Assembly (NCBI GenBank): GCA_947589675.1
Contig: CANQCI010000006.1
Coordinates: forward strand, 1-53,413
Direction of reading: 5' to 3'
Length of the DNA: 53,413 nucleotides
Source: an uncultured Bacilli bacterium
Lineage (GTDB): Bacteria; Bacillota_I; Bacilli_A; RF39; UBA660
The position numbers were made by a program, and so were the translations under genes. The notes beneath the pieces were generated by a model, which ran no database searches, was not told where the DNA came from, and worked only from the letters and a program-made list of their open reading frames with translations. This document shows, piece after piece, positions 7,095 through 17,900 of the stretch. The first letter of the stretch is position 1; each line of letters begins with the position of its first letter.

Positions 7095-10000
7095 GTGAAA
7101 TTAAAGAATATGACTTTAAAAGAGATTTATAATAGATATGGGCTAGGAGATATCTTTGCTAAGGAGATAATAAAGCGTTATAAAAAAGATAGGCGAAACT
7201 ATCCTAATAATAATGCTAGATTAGATTTTAAGGAATTAAAGCAAATATTTAATTCAGAATTAATAGCTGTGGATTATTTATTAAATCTTTTACATATAGA
7301 TTTTTTAAAATTAGCTAGATTAATGGATAGTATATCAAGAGAAGTTTGTGAAAAATACTTATCTTATGATTATGACTGGTTAGATAATTATGATTTAGTC
7401 GAGGAAGTAGATTCCGAATTTTTATTAAAAACTTTATTAATAGATGAACAAATAATTAATTATTCGTATGTTGATTTAAGGAATCTTTTAAAAAATATAT
7501 CTAGTGATGATATTAATAAATTTATTCTAAATAATAATATAGATTATGATATAGTATTATTTTTTTGGAGTAAATCTATTAATGAATATGAAATATCTAA
7601 TGAATTATTTAATAAATATTTAACTAATAATTATAGTTGGTTAAATGAATATAATTTAGTAGAAAAAATAAATCCTCTTAAGTTATTAGAAATATTATTA
7701 ATAGATAAACAAATAATTAATTATCCTCATATTGATTTAAGTAAATTATTAATGAAAGTATTAAGTAGTGATATTAATGATTTTATTTTAAATAATAATA
7801 TTGAAGCTGATATAGTATTATTATTTTTAGGACGAGAAGATATTGCTGGTTATAAAATATTAGGGGATATGTGGGGATATAAAGTAGCGGGAGAAATATT
7901 TAATAGATATTTAGTTAAAGATTATAGATGGCTTAATAATAAAGATATTTTAAATAAAATAGATGATAATGATTTAATAAAGTATTTTATGGAACATCAA
8001 GATATAATTATTAATAATTATGAAAATAAAAAAGCTTTTTTTAATATTAATGATATTATTACGGTTAAAATAATAGAAGTTAGTTTATTAAAAAAAGAAT
8101 ATGATAATATTATTGAATTAATTAAAAATGATGAAAGTTTAGCTTGGTTAATTCCGGAGAAACTAAATAATGAAGAAGAAAAAAGAAAAGTATTAATTAT
8201 TTGTAAAGAATATAGTAGTTTAAAATATAATAAGAATAATTTTAAAGTATATGTTAATAAAAATTATGAGCAAATTAATGAAAAAAATATTAAGTATATA
8301 ATTAAATTAATTAATCGGGTTAGTTTATCTAATTCAAGTGAGTTAAGACGGGTTAGTGATGAGGTTATTAAGGCTTTGATTAATGCTTCCAATGCTTTTG
8401 GCAAACTGGAGAGGATTGAAAATTTATTTTTGAAAAATAATATTCCTTTCGTGGGCAAAGCTTATGCGGTGTTTGATATATTATATCCGGATAAAACGAA
8501 AGTAGGGCAAGAGATGCTTTCCCCAGTTTTACAAAATTGGCAAGGGTTTTACCGTGAGGTTATTATTTTTGCCGATTTAATTAAGGCTTCCTTTGGTTCC
8601 AATAATCGCTCGATTAGAGATTATTTACAAAATATTGAAAAGGGTAATACTTTATTTAATAAAATTAGTAAGGGCGAAGTAAGTTATGAAAATTTATGTA
8701 ATGAAGAAAAAATCGTAATAGATACCTTTTGTAATCATTTAATTACTTTGTATGAAAGAACGAAAAAGGGGAAAAAGGAAGAGTTAGATTTTCATAAAAA
8801 CCCCGTGGAAACTTTACAAATATTAAAAGAAAAGTTTTCGACAGATGGGCATGTAGACTATGATTTACCCAATCGAATTGTCAAAATGTTTTGTCACTTC
8901 GCAGGTATTAATACTTTAAAAGATGCCAAAGCTTATATGGAAATGAAGGTAAAAAAAGCGGATGCGAGAAACCGGCAAAGAGGTATGCAGCCTTTGGAAT
9001 TTAAAGAGGGCGATTTTGTTAAGGGGATTGGTGAGATAACTTATTTAAGAACCATTTTACAAAATGGTTCGGTCGCTCGAGAGTTTTTAGGTGGTAATGC
9101 GGATAGTGATGCCACTCCCCTTGATACTGATGTATGTCGGCTTGCGAATGACCAAAATATTGGTGATGCTATAGCTAAAACGCCGGCGATAGACTATGGA
9201 CCAATTTACTTTGTTCTTAAAAATGATAGTCGCTTTGTGTTAACTCGGGATAGGAAAGGAAATACCTATCAGGGAAGTCCGAATAAGTTAGAAGTATTTT
9301 ATACGGGTTATCTTGGCGATACCCATTATGGGATTCGCACCGGCTTTGCTTCGAGTGAAATTGATTATATTGTGGTTCAAGATTATGATGAACGGCTGGG
9401 TTTAGAAATAGCTATCAATGGTTTTTATATTCCGGTGAGTGATTTTAATGGCAAAATTGTTTTTACGCCCAAAGACTATGATAATCTCAGAGGAAAAATG
9501 CAAGGTTTAAGTTATTTAGGAAGTAATAATTATCAAGTATCTCCCTATTTAAATAACGAGGGAACCAAAGAAATGCTTACAATCAAGCAGGTATTAGCCC
9601 CGACCGAAAATAAGAAATTAAGTAAAATTACCAAAATAATAAAGGAAGCGGTAGAAAAATGCCATTTAGAATTAAAGCTGGGTTATGATGGGAATTTAGA
9701 AGAGGGCAAAGTTGAATTATTAAATACAGGTTCTACGGCAAGGCAAACCAATCTTCCCCGTAATGCTGATTATGATTATATTTTAAGAATCGATACCACT
9801 ATTATGAAAGATAAGGATAACTTAGCAAAATTTTTAAATAATTTAAAACAATATATTCAAGCAGAACAAGTAATAATTGATGCTAATAAAATAAGATTTT
9901 TAAAGGTTGATTTGGGCGATGGTGAAAGAGCCGACATTGACTTAAGTTATATGGCTAAATTAGATAAACTGGAATATTCGACGGAAGTAGCCCTAGAAGA

Positions 10001-10595
10001 AAGATTAAAAACGATCAAGAAAATAAATGCCCAAAGCTATGATTATACTTTAGCGAATATTTTATTAGCTAAAAAAGTTTTAAAAGAAAATGGTGTTTAT
10101 AAGCCTTATCATAGTCCTGAATGCCAAAATAACCTAGGTGGACTTGGGGGTGTGGGAATCGAAAATTGGATATTACAAAACAATGGTTCTTTTTTTGAAG
10201 CCCTAAATAGTTTTTTACAAGTGGCTCAAGATAAAGATTTTAAGAAATTTTGCCAAGAATATTTTATCTGGGACTTCGGGGAAAATCATTATGCTTTAAA
10301 AGCTAATGATTTAGATAGTTATTCTTATCGTTATCCTCATGATGATTTTGTTGCCCAAAATATGAATGAAGCTGGTTATAACCAAATGAAAAAAGTATTA
10401 GCTTCTTGCCAAAGGCAATATGTTACTTATTTATTAAATAATCTTGATCATAATTATCTAAGTAATAATATAACCAAAGATGTCTATATAGCTAGTTTAG
10501 AAAAATTAAAAAATGATGTTGGTAATTTGGCACTTCAAAGGGAAATTGCCAAGCATTTAGATCAAGTTTGCCAAGATACAGGAAAACATTATTAG
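7095..10595 (+). CDS. Giant paralogue 1: helical repeats, conserved core, CCA-enzyme-like nucleotidyltransferase
   Basis: 1166 residues, function unknown. The N-terminal third has about two full copies (plus degenerate ones) of an ~80-residue helical repeat with motifs such as DYDWLDNYDLV and FLLKTLLIDEQI. A core from about residue 400 to 830 is almost identical in all three paralogues. The C-terminus carries a nucleotidyltransferase signature: G879-S880-T-A-R, D892-Y-D894, and a third acid in D947-I-D949-L. It is followed by ILLAKKVLKENGVYKP, GGLGGVGIENWI and NNGSF, which closely parallel the neck and body of archaeal class I CCA-adding enzymes. No membrane segment or signal peptide. It starts with GTG in the same place as the ATG of its paralogues and has its own promoter. 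Alternatives are an OAS/CD-NTase-type enzyme or a toxin. Confidence 0.75.
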   Translation: MKLKNMTLKEIYNRYGLGDIFAKEIIKRYKKDRRNYPNNNARLDFKELKQIFNSELIAVDYLLNLLHIDFLKLARLMDSISREVCEKYLSYDYDWLDNYDLVEEVDSEFLLKTLLIDEQIINYSYVDLRNLLKNISSDDINKFILNNNIDYDIVLFFWSKSINEYEISNELFNKYLTNNYSWLNEYNLVEKINPLKLLEILLIDKQIINYPHIDLSKLLMKVLSSDINDFILNNNIEADIVLLFLGREDIAGYKILGDMWGYKVAGEIFNRYLVKDYRWLNNKDILNKIDDNDLIKYFMEHQDIIINNYENKKAFFNINDIITVKIIEVSLLKKEYDNIIELIKNDESLAWLIPEKLNNEEEKRKVLIICKEYSSLKYNKNNFKVYVNKNYEQINEKNIKYIIKLINRVSLSNSSELRRVSDEVIKALINASNAFGKLERIENLFLKNNIPFVGKAYAVFDILYPDKTKVGQEMLSPVLQNWQGFYREVIIFADLIKASFGSNNRSIRDYLQNIEKGNTLFNKISKGEVSYENLCNEEKIVIDTFCNHLITLYERTKKGKKEELDFHKNPVETLQILKEKFSTDGHVDYDLPNRIVKMFCHFAGINTLKDAKAYMEMKVKKADARNRQRGMQPLEFKEGDFVKGIGEITYLRTILQNGSVAREFLGGNADSDATPLDTDVCRLANDQNIGDAIAKTPAIDYGPIYFVLKNDSRFVLTRDRKGNTYQGSPNKLEVFYTGYLGDTHYGIRTGFASSEIDYIVVQDYDERLGLEIAINGFYIPVSDFNGKIVFTPKDYDNLRGKMQGLSYLGSNNYQVSPYLNNEGTKEMLTIKQVLAPTENKKLSKITKIIKEAVEKCHLELKLGYDGNLEEGKVELLNTGSTARQTNLPRNADYDYILRIDTTIMKDKDNLAKFLNNLKQYIQAEQVIIDANKIRFLKVDLGDGERADIDLSYMAKLDKLEYSTEVALEERLKTIKKINAQSYDYTLANILLAKKVLKENGVYKPYHSPECQNNLGGLGGVGIENWILQNNGSFFEALNSFLQVAQDKDFKKFCQEYFIWDFGENHYALKANDLDSYSYRYPHDDFVAQNMNEAGYNQMKKVLASCQRQYVTYLLNNLDHNYLSNNITKDVYIASLEKLKNDVGNLALQREIAKHLDQVCQDTGKHY

Positions 10596-10605
10596 TTTTG
10601 TAAGC

Positions 10606-10634
10606 TTCTTTTTTTTAAAATTTTATTGTATACT
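10606..10634 (+). promoter_or_regulatory. Promoter of the second giant paralogue
   Basis: TATACT (10629-10634), with a weak TTCTTT (10606-10611) 17 bases upstream. The surrounding TTTTATTGTATACT and the TTAAGGTAGG leader match the promoters of the neighbouring paralogues, which is the main support. Confidence 0.5.
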
Positions 10635-10657
10635 ATATTTAAGGTAGGTTTGAAAAA

Positions 10658-13600
10658 ATGAATTTAGAAAATATGAGTTTAAAAGAAATATATGAAAAAT
10701 GTGGAGTAAAGGTGTTTGATGAGGAAGTAAAGCGAAAGTATTATTCCTTGATGACAAAGCTAGATCCTAAGCCTGATGAGTGTTTTAATATCAAAGAACT
10801 GGGCGAAATATTGGGGACAGAAATTAAAGCGATGGATCATTTAATGAACCTTTTGCAACTTGATTGTGTAAGAATTACCAAATATTTAGATGAAATACCC
10901 CAAAGTGTTTTTGATAAATATTTAGTTGATGCTGATATTTGGAATAAAACAGATATTTTAAAAAAGCTAGATCCGCAATGGGTACTTGAGAATTGGTTTT
11001 TTAAAGATAAAATTAAACATATTGGGAGAATAAATGCTAAGTTTTTACCTCGAGATTTAGTAGATAACTTCCTTTTAAAGAATGATATTAAATTAAATAA
11101 TGTTATAACTTTTCTCGCTAAATGTGAATATTATGATAATATTCCGCGAGAAATTTGTGAAAAATATTTAACGCAAAATTATGATTGGTTAGATCACAAA
11201 TATTTAGTAGAATATGTTGATACTAATTTCTTATTAGAAGTATTACTAATTAAAAAAAATATCCATAAAACCCATTACTATTCCCAACCCAATTTTGATA
11301 ATGAGACATTAAATAACTTTTTATTAACCCATAATATTGACAAGAATACTGTTATGAAATTTATTAATGCCTTTGGGCAATATAATTATTATTTAACTGA
11401 GGAAGTCGTAACAAAATACTTTGGAAATTATAAAAAATGGTTAAATAAAAGTTTTTCTAAGTATGTTGATCCGAATTATTTATTAAAAATTTTATTAGTT
11501 GATAAAGTAATTTTAAATTATCCCAATTATGATACTAGTTTTATAAAATCTAATATCGTAAATAACTTTTTATTAACCCATGATATAGACCAAGAGGTTT
11601 TCTTAAAATATCTTTATTCTCCGAATGGTTGTGTTATAACTGAAAAGATATTTTCTAAGTATATAAAAGATTATAAATACTTAAAAGATGCTAATATTGC
11701 TCGTAAATTAGAAAGTAATTTCGCTTTAAAAGTTATCTATTTTTATAATTGGCCAGCTAATTGTAAAGTTAATATGAGGTATATCACTTTCGAATATTTA
11801 TATAATTTTTTATTAACTTATAATCTGGAATATAACTCTTTTATTAGACTTATAAAAGATGTTCTAGCCGTGATGCCTGACATAGCTAAAAAAAATTATC
11901 TTATTCCTGAGAAGATTACGAGAAAATATTTAACGCAAAGTTATGATTGGTTAAATGATAAAGACATCGTTAGTATTGTGGATGAAGAATTTTTATTTAA
12001 AGTTTTATTTATTGATAAAAAAATAAAGGATATTCCCAATTATGGATCCCGTGTTATAAAAATAGATGAAAAAAAGATAACTGATTATTTACTAAAAAAT
12101 GATGTTGAACTTGATATTGTCATAAGTTTATTAAATAATTCATTTTTTAATGGTTATAAGGGACATAACTTTTTTAAGGATATATTTGATAAGTATTTAG
12201 CTCACACTGATGAATGGCTAAAAAATGAAAAAATATTAAGTAGATTTGGGATTGATTTTATTAAAAAATATTTTAAGGAACATCAAGAAATGATTTTAGC
12301 TAATCCAGAGTATAAAAAATGTTTTTTAAAAAGTGCAGATGTTGGTATGTATAACAATGATGTTGCTTTGACTATTATTGATGATTCTTTAGCCAAAAAA
12401 GATTATGATGTGGTAATTGATGTATTTAAAAATGATGATGATCTAAATTGGTGGTTAATACCTAAGGATAAGGAAATTAATGATGAAGAATTTAAAAAAA
12501 TTATTGCTATTTTTAAAGAATATAGCAATATGCATTATGATACAGGTGAATTTAAAATCTTTGTGGCTAATAATTATGAGAGAATGACAGAAAATAATAT
12601 AAAGTATATTATAAAATTAATTCATAGAATCTGCTTATCTAATTCAAGTGAATTAAGACGGCTTAGTGATGAAGTTGTCAATATTATTAGTAATTCTTCT
12701 AATGTATTTGGTAAACTCGAACGAATTGAAAATATATTTTTAAAAAATAATGTTCCTTTTGTTGGCAAAAGTTATGCGGTGTTTGATATCTTACATCCGG
12801 ATAAAACGAAAGTGGGAAGTGAAATGCTTTCACCTGTTTTACAAAACTGGCAAGGGTATTATCGGGAGATTATTATTTTTGCCGATTTAATTAAGGCTTC
12901 CTTTGGTTCGAATAATCGCTCGGTTAGAGACTATTTACAAAATATTGAAGATGGGAATATTTTATTTAATAAGATTAGTAAGGGGGAAGTAAGTTATGAG
13001 AATTTAAGTAATGAAGAAAAAATCGTCATGGATACATTCTGTAATCATTTAATTACGTTGTATCAAAGAACGAAAAAAGGGAAAAAGGAAGAATTAGATT
13101 TTCATAAAAACCCCGTGGAAACTTTACAAATATTAAAAGAAAAGTTTTCAACAGATGGGCATATTGACTATGATTTACCCGACCGGATTGTCAAAATGTT
13201 TTGTCACTTTGCGGGGATTGATACTTTTAAACAAGCCAAAGATTATCTAAAAACCAAGGTTCAAAAAGCTGATGAAAGAAACCGCAAAAGAGCTGAATTT
13301 CCTTTAGAATTTAAAGAAGGTGATTTTGTTAAAGGTATCGGTGATATAGCTTATGTCGGTAGGATTCTGCAAAATGGTTCGGTAGCCCAAGAGTTTTTAG
13401 GAAGTAATGCGAAAAGTGATTTCACTCCCCTTGATACTGATGTTTGTATGCTTCCAAAAGCCAAAACGATTGGGGCGGCAATAAGAAAAACGGCGGCAAT
13501 TGACTATGGTCCAATTTACTTTGTCCTTAAAAATGATAATCGCTTTGTATTAACAAGGGATAGTAAAGGAAATACTTATAAGGGCAATCCCAATAAATTA

Positions 13601-14905
13601 GAGGTCTTTTATACAGGCGTAACAAGTAATGATCACTATGGGATTAGAACGGGTTTTGCTTCGAGTGAAATCGATTATATAGTGACGAAAGAATATGATA
13701 AGAGTCTTGGCTTAGAAATAGCTATCAATGGTTTTTATATTCCGGTGTATGATTTTAATGGCAATATTATTTTTACACCTAAAGACTACGATGAACTAAG
13801 AAATAAAATGCAAGGTTTAACGCATTTAGGAAGTAATAGTTTTAACTTATCAGCTTATTTAAATATTCCTGGGGTTAAGGAGTTAATCGTTGAAAAGCAA
13901 AATCTTCGCCCCCAAGAACAAGAAAAAATCCAAAATATTAATGAGATAATAAAAGAAGCGGTGGAAAAATATCATTTAAAATTAAAACTGGGTTATGATG
14001 GTAGTTTTGAAGAAGGGGTTGTGGAATTAATAAATACGGGTTCCACTGCCAGAGAAACGAATGTTCCAAATAGTGCTGATTATGATTATATAATCAGGGC
14101 TGATGCCACTATTATGAAATATGATAAAAATTTAGAAGAATTTATAAAAAATTTATTCCAAAATATTATAGCTGATAGAAAAATACCAGATTTCAATAAA
14201 TTGAGATTTTTAGGAGTAAAACTTAAAGATGGGTCGAAGATTGATTTAGATTTAAGTTATATGCCTAAGTTAGATAAACTGGAATATTCAACGGAAGTAG
14301 CTTTAGAAGAAAAATTAAAAACGATAAAGAAAATAAGTCCCCAAGGCTATGATTATGTTATAGGTAATATTTTATTAGCCAAGAAAATTTTAAAAGAGAA
14401 TGGAGTTTATAAGCCTCGTTTTAGTCCAGAATGTAAAAATAGAGTTGGTGGACTTGGTGGGGCAGGTATTGAAAACTGGATTTTACAAAACAATGGATCA
14501 TTTTTTGAAGCTCTAAATAGTTTTTTGAAAGTTGCTCATGATAAAGATTTAAAAGAATTTAAAAAACAATATTTTATCTGGGATTTTGGTGAAAATCACT
14601 ATGCTTTTAAAAAAGAAGATGAATCGGGACATTATTTTTATCCTCATGATAACTTTGTTGAGAATCTGAATAAGGCTGGTTATAAGAAAATGCAAGAAGT
14701 TTTAGCGACCTATCAAGAACAATATGTAACAAGTTTATTAGAAAATCTTTATAACAATTATTTTAATAGTAATATAACTTTGGAAGTATATGTTGCTAGT
14801 TTAGAAAAGTTAAAGAATGAAGTTGGTGATAATAATCCTAAAGTTACTGAGGAGATTGCTAAGTATTTTGCTTTAGCTAAGACCGATGGGATGAAACGAG
14901 GGTAA
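10658..14905 (+). CDS. Giant paralogue 2: helical repeats, conserved core, CCA-enzyme-like nucleotidyltransferase
   Basis: 1415 residues with the same plan as its neighbours and function unknown. The N-terminal ~650 residues hold about five or six copies of the ~80-residue helical repeat (for example NFLLEVLLIKKNI, NYLLKILLVDKVI, EFLFKVLFIDKKI), three or more beyond paralogue 1, which explains the ~250-residue difference. The core contains GEVSYENLSNEEKIVMDTF, ILQNGSVAQEFLG, TPLDTDVC, DYGPIYFVLKND and GIRTGFASSEIDYIV. The nucleotidyltransferase motifs are G1128-S1129, D1141-Y-D1143 and D1196-L-D1198, then NGVYKP, GGLGGAGIENWI and NNGSF. All three catalytic carboxylates are intact, which argues for an active enzyme. 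The stop codon lies inside the loop of a terminator. Confidence 0.75.
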   Translation: MNLENMSLKEIYEKCGVKVFDEEVKRKYYSLMTKLDPKPDECFNIKELGEILGTEIKAMDHLMNLLQLDCVRITKYLDEIPQSVFDKYLVDADIWNKTDILKKLDPQWVLENWFFKDKIKHIGRINAKFLPRDLVDNFLLKNDIKLNNVITFLAKCEYYDNIPREICEKYLTQNYDWLDHKYLVEYVDTNFLLEVLLIKKNIHKTHYYSQPNFDNETLNNFLLTHNIDKNTVMKFINAFGQYNYYLTEEVVTKYFGNYKKWLNKSFSKYVDPNYLLKILLVDKVILNYPNYDTSFIKSNIVNNFLLTHDIDQEVFLKYLYSPNGCVITEKIFSKYIKDYKYLKDANIARKLESNFALKVIYFYNWPANCKVNMRYITFEYLYNFLLTYNLEYNSFIRLIKDVLAVMPDIAKKNYLIPEKITRKYLTQSYDWLNDKDIVSIVDEEFLFKVLFIDKKIKDIPNYGSRVIKIDEKKITDYLLKNDVELDIVISLLNNSFFNGYKGHNFFKDIFDKYLAHTDEWLKNEKILSRFGIDFIKKYFKEHQEMILANPEYKKCFLKSADVGMYNNDVALTIIDDSLAKKDYDVVIDVFKNDDDLNWWLIPKDKEINDEEFKKIIAIFKEYSNMHYDTGEFKIFVANNYERMTENNIKYIIKLIHRICLSNSSELRRLSDEVVNIISNSSNVFGKLERIENIFLKNNVPFVGKSYAVFDILHPDKTKVGSEMLSPVLQNWQGYYREIIIFADLIKASFGSNNRSVRDYLQNIEDGNILFNKISKGEVSYENLSNEEKIVMDTFCNHLITLYQRTKKGKKEELDFHKNPVETLQILKEKFSTDGHIDYDLPDRIVKMFCHFAGIDTFKQAKDYLKTKVQKADERNRKRAEFPLEFKEGDFVKGIGDIAYVGRILQNGSVAQEFLGSNAKSDFTPLDTDVCMLPKAKTIGAAIRKTAAIDYGPIYFVLKNDNRFVLTRDSKGNTYKGNPNKLEVFYTGVTSNDHYGIRTGFASSEIDYIVTKEYDKSLGLEIAINGFYIPVYDFNGNIIFTPKDYDELRNKMQGLTHLGSNSFNLSAYLNIPGVKELIVEKQNLRPQEQEKIQNINEIIKEAVEKYHLKLKLGYDGSFEEGVVELINTGSTARETNVPNSADYDYIIRADATIMKYDKNLEEFIKNLFQNIIADRKIPDFNKLRFLGVKLKDGSKIDLDLSYMPKLDKLEYSTEVALEEKLKTIKKISPQGYDYVIGNILLAKKILKENGVYKPRFSPECKNRVGGLGGAGIENWILQNNGSFFEALNSFLKVAHDKDLKEFKKQYFIWDFGENHYAFKKEDESGHYFYPHDNFVENLNKAGYKKMQEVLATYQEQYVTSLLENLYNNYFNSNITLEVYVASLEKLKNEVGDNNPKVTEEIAKYFALAKTDGMKRG

Positions 14906-14918
14906 GCTCTCGTTTTTT
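14895..14918 (+). terminator. Terminator overlapping the end of paralogue 2
   Basis: AACGAG (14895-14900) pairs with CTCGTT (14909-14914), followed by more T. The TAA stop of paralogue 2 is in the loop. It separates the transcripts of the second and third genes. Confidence 0.65.
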
Positions 14919-14919
14919 A

Positions 14920-14948
14920 GTGACAGAAAAAAAATTTTATTGTATACT
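14920..14948 (+). promoter_or_regulatory. Promoter of the third giant paralogue
   Basis: GTGACA (14920-14925, one base from TTGACA), 17 bases, TATACT (14943-14948). This is the best -35 of the three paralogue promoters. The -10 context TTTTATTGTATACTTT and the GATAGGTGTAGATA leader are shared with them. Confidence 0.65.
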
Positions 14949-14972
14949 TTTAAGTAAAGATAGGTGTAGATA

Positions 14973-17900
14973 ATGGATTTAGAAAAGATGAGTTTAAAAG
15001 AAATATATGAAAAATATGGATTAACAGCGACCTTTGATCAAGAAGTATTAAGGCGATATAAAGATAGATGGAAAGCGGGATTTTGTTTTAAGCTGGGTGA
15101 ATTTAAAGAAATCTTTGGCTCAGAAATGAAAGCGATAGATTATTTACTTAAGGTTTTAAATATTAATTTTTATAAACTGAGTTTTGATTTAGATTATATA
15201 CCCACAGAAGCAATAGATAAGTATTTATCCAAGGTTTATATCTTAGATAAAAGATTTATTTTAAAAAAATTAGATTATCAATTTGTTTTAGATTATCTAT
15301 TAATTAAAGAACATATAAAAGAAGTTGAACAGTACATTGATTTAGATTTTATCCCTGAAAATGTTGTCAATGATTTTTTATTAAATAAAAAAATTGTCAA
15401 AAATACCGCCATAAAGTTTTTACGGAAAGCTTTGTATTGTCGGGTAATACCCTTAGAAGTTTGTGAAAAGTACTTATCTATTGGCTATAAATGGCTAAAT
15501 GATAGTCGTTTAATATCTTATGTTGATACTAATTTTTTATTAGATGCCTTGTTTATTAAAAAACAACTTCGGAATAGATATTATGATGAAAAACCAAATA
15601 TAGATAATGCTTCTTTAAATAAATTTTTATTAGCTAATGATGTTGAACCAGAACTTGTCCAAAAATTTTTAGAGATATTTTACGATACTAATTATAGATT
15701 AACTGAGGAAGTAGTCAAAAAATACTTTGGTGATTATAAAAATTGGTTAAATACCGAGCTTAGTGAAAAAGTTGATATTAATTATTTATTAAAAATCTTA
15801 TTAATTGATAAACAAATAATTAATTATCCTGATATCGGTTTTTATTTATATGGTAATAATAGTAAAATAATTAATGATTTTATCTTAAATAATGATATTG
15901 ATCAAAATGTCCTTCAAGCTTTTATTATGGCACCAAAGATAAAATGGGAAATCAGTAAGGAAGTATGTAATAAATATTTAACTAAAGATTATAGCTGGTT
16001 AGGTAATTATGCTATTGTTGAAAAAATAAGTCCAGAATTTTTACTAAAAGCTTTATTAATTGATAAACAAATAAATAATTATCCTGAGGCGGGATCATCA
16101 ATACCAAAGGAAGAAGTAAGTAACTTTTTCTTAACTAATGATATTGATTATGATTTATTTATTAAATTTATGAGTGAGTATGAAGACCTTTATTATATTA
16201 TGCCTAGGGAAATTTGTGAGAAATATTTGTCGCAAAATAGTGATTGGTTGCAAGTTAAGAACATTGTTAGGCATACCGAGCCGGAATTTTTACTAAAAGT
16301 CTTATTAATTGATAAAAAAATAAAAGATTTTCCTAATTATCCTAGTTATATATTTAAAACAAATGATAAAATGATAGATGAATTTTTATTAAAAAATGAT
16401 ATTGATATAAATACGGTATTAAGTTTTCTAAATAATACTATTTGTAATTATATATCCAATAATGTCTATGATAAATATTTAGCCCCAACTACTGAATGGC
16501 TTAAATATGATAGGCTATTACGTAAATTGGGATATGATTATGTTAATAAATATTTTACTAATAATCAAGATATGATTTTAGCTAATTGGGAATACAAAAA
16601 AGGTCTTTTAGAATTTATGAAAAGTCATAAGTATAAAGACCAAATACCAAAGATAATTATTGAAGATAGTTTAGTAAAAAAAGAATATGATTTTATAATT
16701 GAAGTCTTAAAAACAGATTATTATTTAAAGTGGTTAATACCTGAGGGTAAAGAAATTAATACTGAGGAAGAGAAATTGAAAATTGTCAGTATTTTTAAAG
16801 AATATTTAAATTTACAATATAATAAAGATGATTTTGAAGATTTTGTTGCTAATAACTATGAAGTAATCACAGCTACTAATATAAAGTATTTAATTAATTT
16901 AATTCATCGTATTGGTTTATCTAATTCAAGTGAATTAAGACGGGTTAGCTATGATATTATTAAGATGATTATTAATTCCCCTAATTCTTATGGTAAATTA
17001 GAGCGAATTGAAAATTTATTTTTGAAAAATAACATTCCATTTGTCGGGAAAGCTTATTCAGTATTTGATATTATTTATCCTGATAAAACGAAAGTGGGAA
17101 AGGAAGGTAGGTTATCACCAGTCTTACAAGAATGGCAAGGGTATTATCGGGAAGTTATTATTTTTGCCGATTTAATTAAGGCTTCCTTTGGTTCCAATAA
17201 TCGCTCTGTAAGAGATTATTTACAAAATATTGAAAAAGGTAATATTTTATTTAATAAGATTAGTAAAGGCGAAGTAAGTTATGAAAATTTAAGTAATGAA
17301 GAAAAAATAGTCATAGATACATTTTGTAATCATTTAATTACTTTGTATGAAAGAACGAAAAAAGGGAAAAAAGAAGAATTAGATTTTCATAAAGAACCAG
17401 TGGAAACTTTACAAATATTAAAAGAAAAGTTTGCTTTTAATGGGCAAATAGATTATGATTTACAAGATCGGATAGTGAAAATGTTTTGTCACTTCGCGGG
17501 GATTGATACTTTAAATGATGCCAAAGCTTATCTAAAAACCAAGGTTCAAAGAGCTGATGCAAGAAACCGAGAAAGAGCTAAATTTCCTTTAGAATTTAAA
17601 AAAGGGGATTTTGTTAAAGGCATCGGGGATATAGAGTATTTAGGTAATATTTTGCAAAATGGTTCGGTAGCTAAAGAGTTTTTAGGGGGTAATGCCTATA
17701 GTGATCATACTCCACTTGATACTGATGTTTGTATGCTTCCAAAAGCAAATACCATTGGGGAAGCCATAAAAAAAACGGCGACAATTGACTATGGACCAAT
17801 TTACTTTGTTCTTAAAAATGATAATCGGTTTGTATTAACAAGGGATAGTAAAGGAAATATTTATAAGGGTAATCCGAATAAATTAGAAGCTTTTTATACC

